In this document: positions 7,409-8,546 of the stretch, piece by piece
Numbering within the stretch: position 1 is the stretch's first letter
Layout: every line of letters starts with the position of its first letter
Assembly: GCA_039807445.1 (NCBI GenBank)
Contig: JBDHRG010000159.1
Coordinates: forward strand, 1-8,546
DNA: 8,546 nucleotides
Direction of reading: 5' to 3'
Origin: JBDHRG01 sp039807445
GTDB lineage: Bacteria > Pseudomonadota > Gammaproteobacteria > Competibacterales > Competibacteraceae
Translations under genes and position numbers: made by a program
The notes under the pieces: model-generated
Seen by the model: only the letters and a program-made list of their open reading frames with translations
Databases searched by the model: none
Told to the model about the DNA's origin: nothing

Positions 7409-7912
7409 TCAGCCGAGCCCGGTGACGATCTTCAGGTCGACTTCGCCGAAAGCCAGCACGCGGCCACCGTGCTCGGTGGCGAAGGCTTCGGCCTTGGCAC
7501 GGTCGGCGAAGGAGGCCAGCGTCGGCCCCATCGCCCCGCGCAGTGCGTGGCCGGTGACGTACCAGGCGCTGCGCGCGTCGACGAAGGCGCTGTCTGCGGG
7601 TGCGTCCCAGCCGGTGCCACCCACGTCGTGCACGTACAGCGCGCGCAGCACCGCACCCGCCTCGGGCTGCAGCACATAGGCGAAGAAGTCGCGCGTCGAG
7701 CAGAACGTCAGCGGCCTGGCGGCGCCTTCGAGCCAGGCTTCGGCCTTGGGGCCGGGGAAGCCGAGCACGTTCATGCCGCATACCGCGCACTCGTCCTCGG
7801 GTTTCAGCGGCACCGGCGCGAAGGCGATCTTCGGCTTGTCCTCGCCGCAGCCGAGCAAGCCGGCGAGCGTGAAGGCGCCGAGTCCGAGCAGGAAGTGGCG
7901 ACGGGTGGTCAT
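7409..7912 (-). CDS. nosL: Nitrous-oxide reductase copper chaperone lipoprotein NosL
   Basis: Membrane-anchored periplasmic lipoprotein that binds Cu(I) and supplies copper for assembly of the N2O reductase (NosZ) copper centres. The protein is 167 aa, normal for NosL. The N-terminus MTTRRHFLLGLGAFTLAGLLGC has a lipobox LLGC with the lipid-bearing cysteine at residue 22. The NosL hallmark CAVCGM (42-47) follows, then FPGPKAEAW and FCSTRDFFAY (70-79), AMGPTLASF near the C-terminus and GGRVLAF. An unusual point is a twin-arginine signature T-R-R-H-F-L (3-8), suggesting possible Tat rather than Sec export. It starts at ATG 7912-7910 with GAGGAG (7924-7919) 6 nt upstream. It lies downstream of nosY on the same strand, the usual end of a nos operon, separated by an 82-bp heptamer-repeat gap, and converges on the beta-CASP gene. 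Confidence 0.93.
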   Translation of the reverse strand: MTTRRHFLLGLGAFTLAGLLGCGEDKPKIAFAPVPLKPEDECAVCGMNVLGFPGPKAEAWLEGAARPLTFCSTRDFFAYVLQPEAGAVLRALYVHDVGGTGWDAPADSAFVDARSAWYVTGHALRGAMGPTLASFADRAKAEAFATEHGGRVLAFGEVDLKIVTGLG

Positions 7913-7918
7913 TACGTG

Positions 7919-7924
7919 CTCCTC
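7919..7924 (-). promoter_or_regulatory. nosL ribosome-binding site
   Basis: On the minus strand GAGGAG lies 6 nt before the nosL ATG. It sits directly outside the heptamer element, so nosL has its own ribosome entry site despite the structured gap after nosY. Confidence 0.8.
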
Positions 7925-7928
7925 GGGT

Positions 7929-7998
7929 GATGGGGAATGGGGATGAGTAATGAGGGATGGGGAGAATCATTCCCCATTCCCCATTCCCCATCCCTCAT
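7929..7998. repeat. Mirrored heptamer repeat element 2 between nosY and nosL
   Basis: Exactly ten 7-bp units in unbroken phase. On the plus strand they read GATGGGG, AATGGGG, ATGAGTA, ATGAGGG, ATGGGGA, GAATCAT, then three TCCCCAT and one CCCTCAT. Three alternative folds are visible. A 14-bp perfect stem joins 7950-7963 and 7985-7998. A 15-bp perfect stem joins 7929-7943 and 7978-7992. A compact 7-bp stem joins 7957-7963 and 7971-7977 around a 7-nt loop. In the nosYL mRNA sense, the bases from 7994 to 7972 read as four runs of three or four G separated by 2-3 nt, a strong G-quadruplex motif. The element fills the intergenic space and its last unit contains the nosY stop codon (7997-7995). It shares the AGGGATG/GGGGATG unit and mirrored layout with the element at 5791-5893. 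Confidence 0.92.
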
Positions 7999-8546
7999 CG
8001 CTCTCGAACGCTGAACCGCCACGCTGCCAGCGCGAACGGCGCGGCGACCCAGGCCAGCAGCGCGGCGAGCAGCAGCCAGGGCGGGAAACCGGTGCCGATG
8101 CTGGCCACGCCGCCGGTACCGGGACCGGCGAGATTCAGCAGACGGAACACGTCGGCCGGGTTGGCGAGCAGCAGCCACGGCAGCCACTCGGCGCCGGGCT
8201 TGCCGCTGGCGCCGACCAGCAGCCCGAGCAGGCCGAGGTCGAACACCAGCACGAAGCCGAACCACACCAGCAGCGCCAGCCCGGCAGCGCGCGACTTTTC
8301 GGCGCAGCCGGCGCTGATCGCGTAAGCCATGCCGATGAAGCTCCAGCCGAGCAGCGTCGCGCTGAGCACGAACAAGCCGAAGGCGCGCGCCAGCGCGAGC
8401 CCCGACGCCTTGTCCGACAGCAGCCCGATCGCGAGCCCCGCTGCGCCGAAGCCGAGTGCGGTCGAGGCGGCGAGCAGCGCGCCGTGGCCGAGCGCCTTGC
8501 CGGCCAAGAGTTGCAGCCGCGACAGCGGATAGGTCAGCAGCAACAG
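7995..8546 (-). CDS. nosY: NosY, nitrous-oxide reductase maturation ABC permease (partial, C-terminal part)
   Basis: Membrane subunit of the NosDFY ABC complex needed for copper-sulfide (CuZ) site assembly in N2O reductase. Only the C-terminal 183 residues are in the window; the gene continues beyond 8546, so about a third is missing compared with the usual length of roughly 275 aa. The visible part starts inside the permease with TYPLSRLQLLAGKALGH, then shows hydrophobic helices: GALLAAS...LAIGLLS; AFGLFVLSATLLGWSFIGMAYAI; GLALLVWFGFVLVFDLGLLGLLV; and a final PPWLLLAALLAWVAAPFALAAW. NosY-type markers are PLSRLQLL and LLANPADVFRLLNL. Any initiation codon at the edge (TTG at 8543) is an artefact of truncation. 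It ends FSVRER with a TGA lying inside the heptamer element. With nosL next on the same strand it suggests the usual nos order, with nosF and nosD expected further right. Confidence 0.88.
   Translation of the reverse strand: MLLLTYPLSRLQLLAGKALGHGALLAASTALGFGAAGLAIGLLSDKASGLALARAFGLFVLSATLLGWSFIGMAYAISAGCAEKSRAAGLALLVWFGFVLVFDLGLLGLLVGASGKPGAEWLPWLLLANPADVFRLLNLAGPGTGGVASIGTGFPPWLLLAALLAWVAAPFALAAWRFSVRER

Overview
The window is high-GC proteobacterial DNA, by eye about two-thirds G+C. It comes from a Beta- or Gammaproteobacterium with nitrous-oxide reductase accessory genes. The Dpp proteins read like close relatives of E. coli DppABCDF. The nosY/nosL pair implies a nitrous-oxide-reducing (denitrifying or N2O-scavenging) lifestyle. 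The intergenic heptamer repeats (GGGNATG / CATCCCT type) resemble those I recall as frequent in Xanthomonadaceae, but that is a recollection, not a search, so I leave the family open.

Layout. Positions 1-242 are a leader or intergenic region with no convincing gene. It holds small inverted repeats and the dppA ribosome-binding site. Positions 243-5785 carry a complete plus-strand dipeptide ABC transporter operon, dppA-dppB-dppC-dppD-dppF. It encodes a periplasmic binding protein, two permeases and two ATPases. The genes become progressively tighter: a 64-bp gap holding a GC hairpin after dppA, then 10 bp, 4 bp and a 4-bp ATGA overlap. Positions 5786-5974 hold a striking array of 7-bp repeats, G-rich on one side and C-rich on the other, then a weak terminator-like hairpin. 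Positions 5975-7384 encode a beta-CASP metallo-beta-lactamase RNA-processing nuclease. On the minus strand, converging on it, lie nosL (7409-7912) and the C-terminal two thirds of nosY (7995 to the window edge). They are separated by a second heptamer element of the same kind. Nothing but 24 bp separates the converging beta-CASP and nosL genes.

How the genes work together. DppA captures di/tripeptides in the periplasm, DppBC form the membrane channel and DppDF power import. NosL delivers copper and NosY is the permease of the NosDFY complex; both serve copper-site maturation of N2O reductase, whose other genes (nosF, nosD, nosZ) should lie beyond position 8546. The beta-CASP gene has no obvious functional tie to either neighbour.

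I see no new defence, toxin or mobile system. The least explained DNA is the pair of mirrored heptamer elements at 5791-5893 and 7929-7998, the second of which supplies the nosY stop codon.
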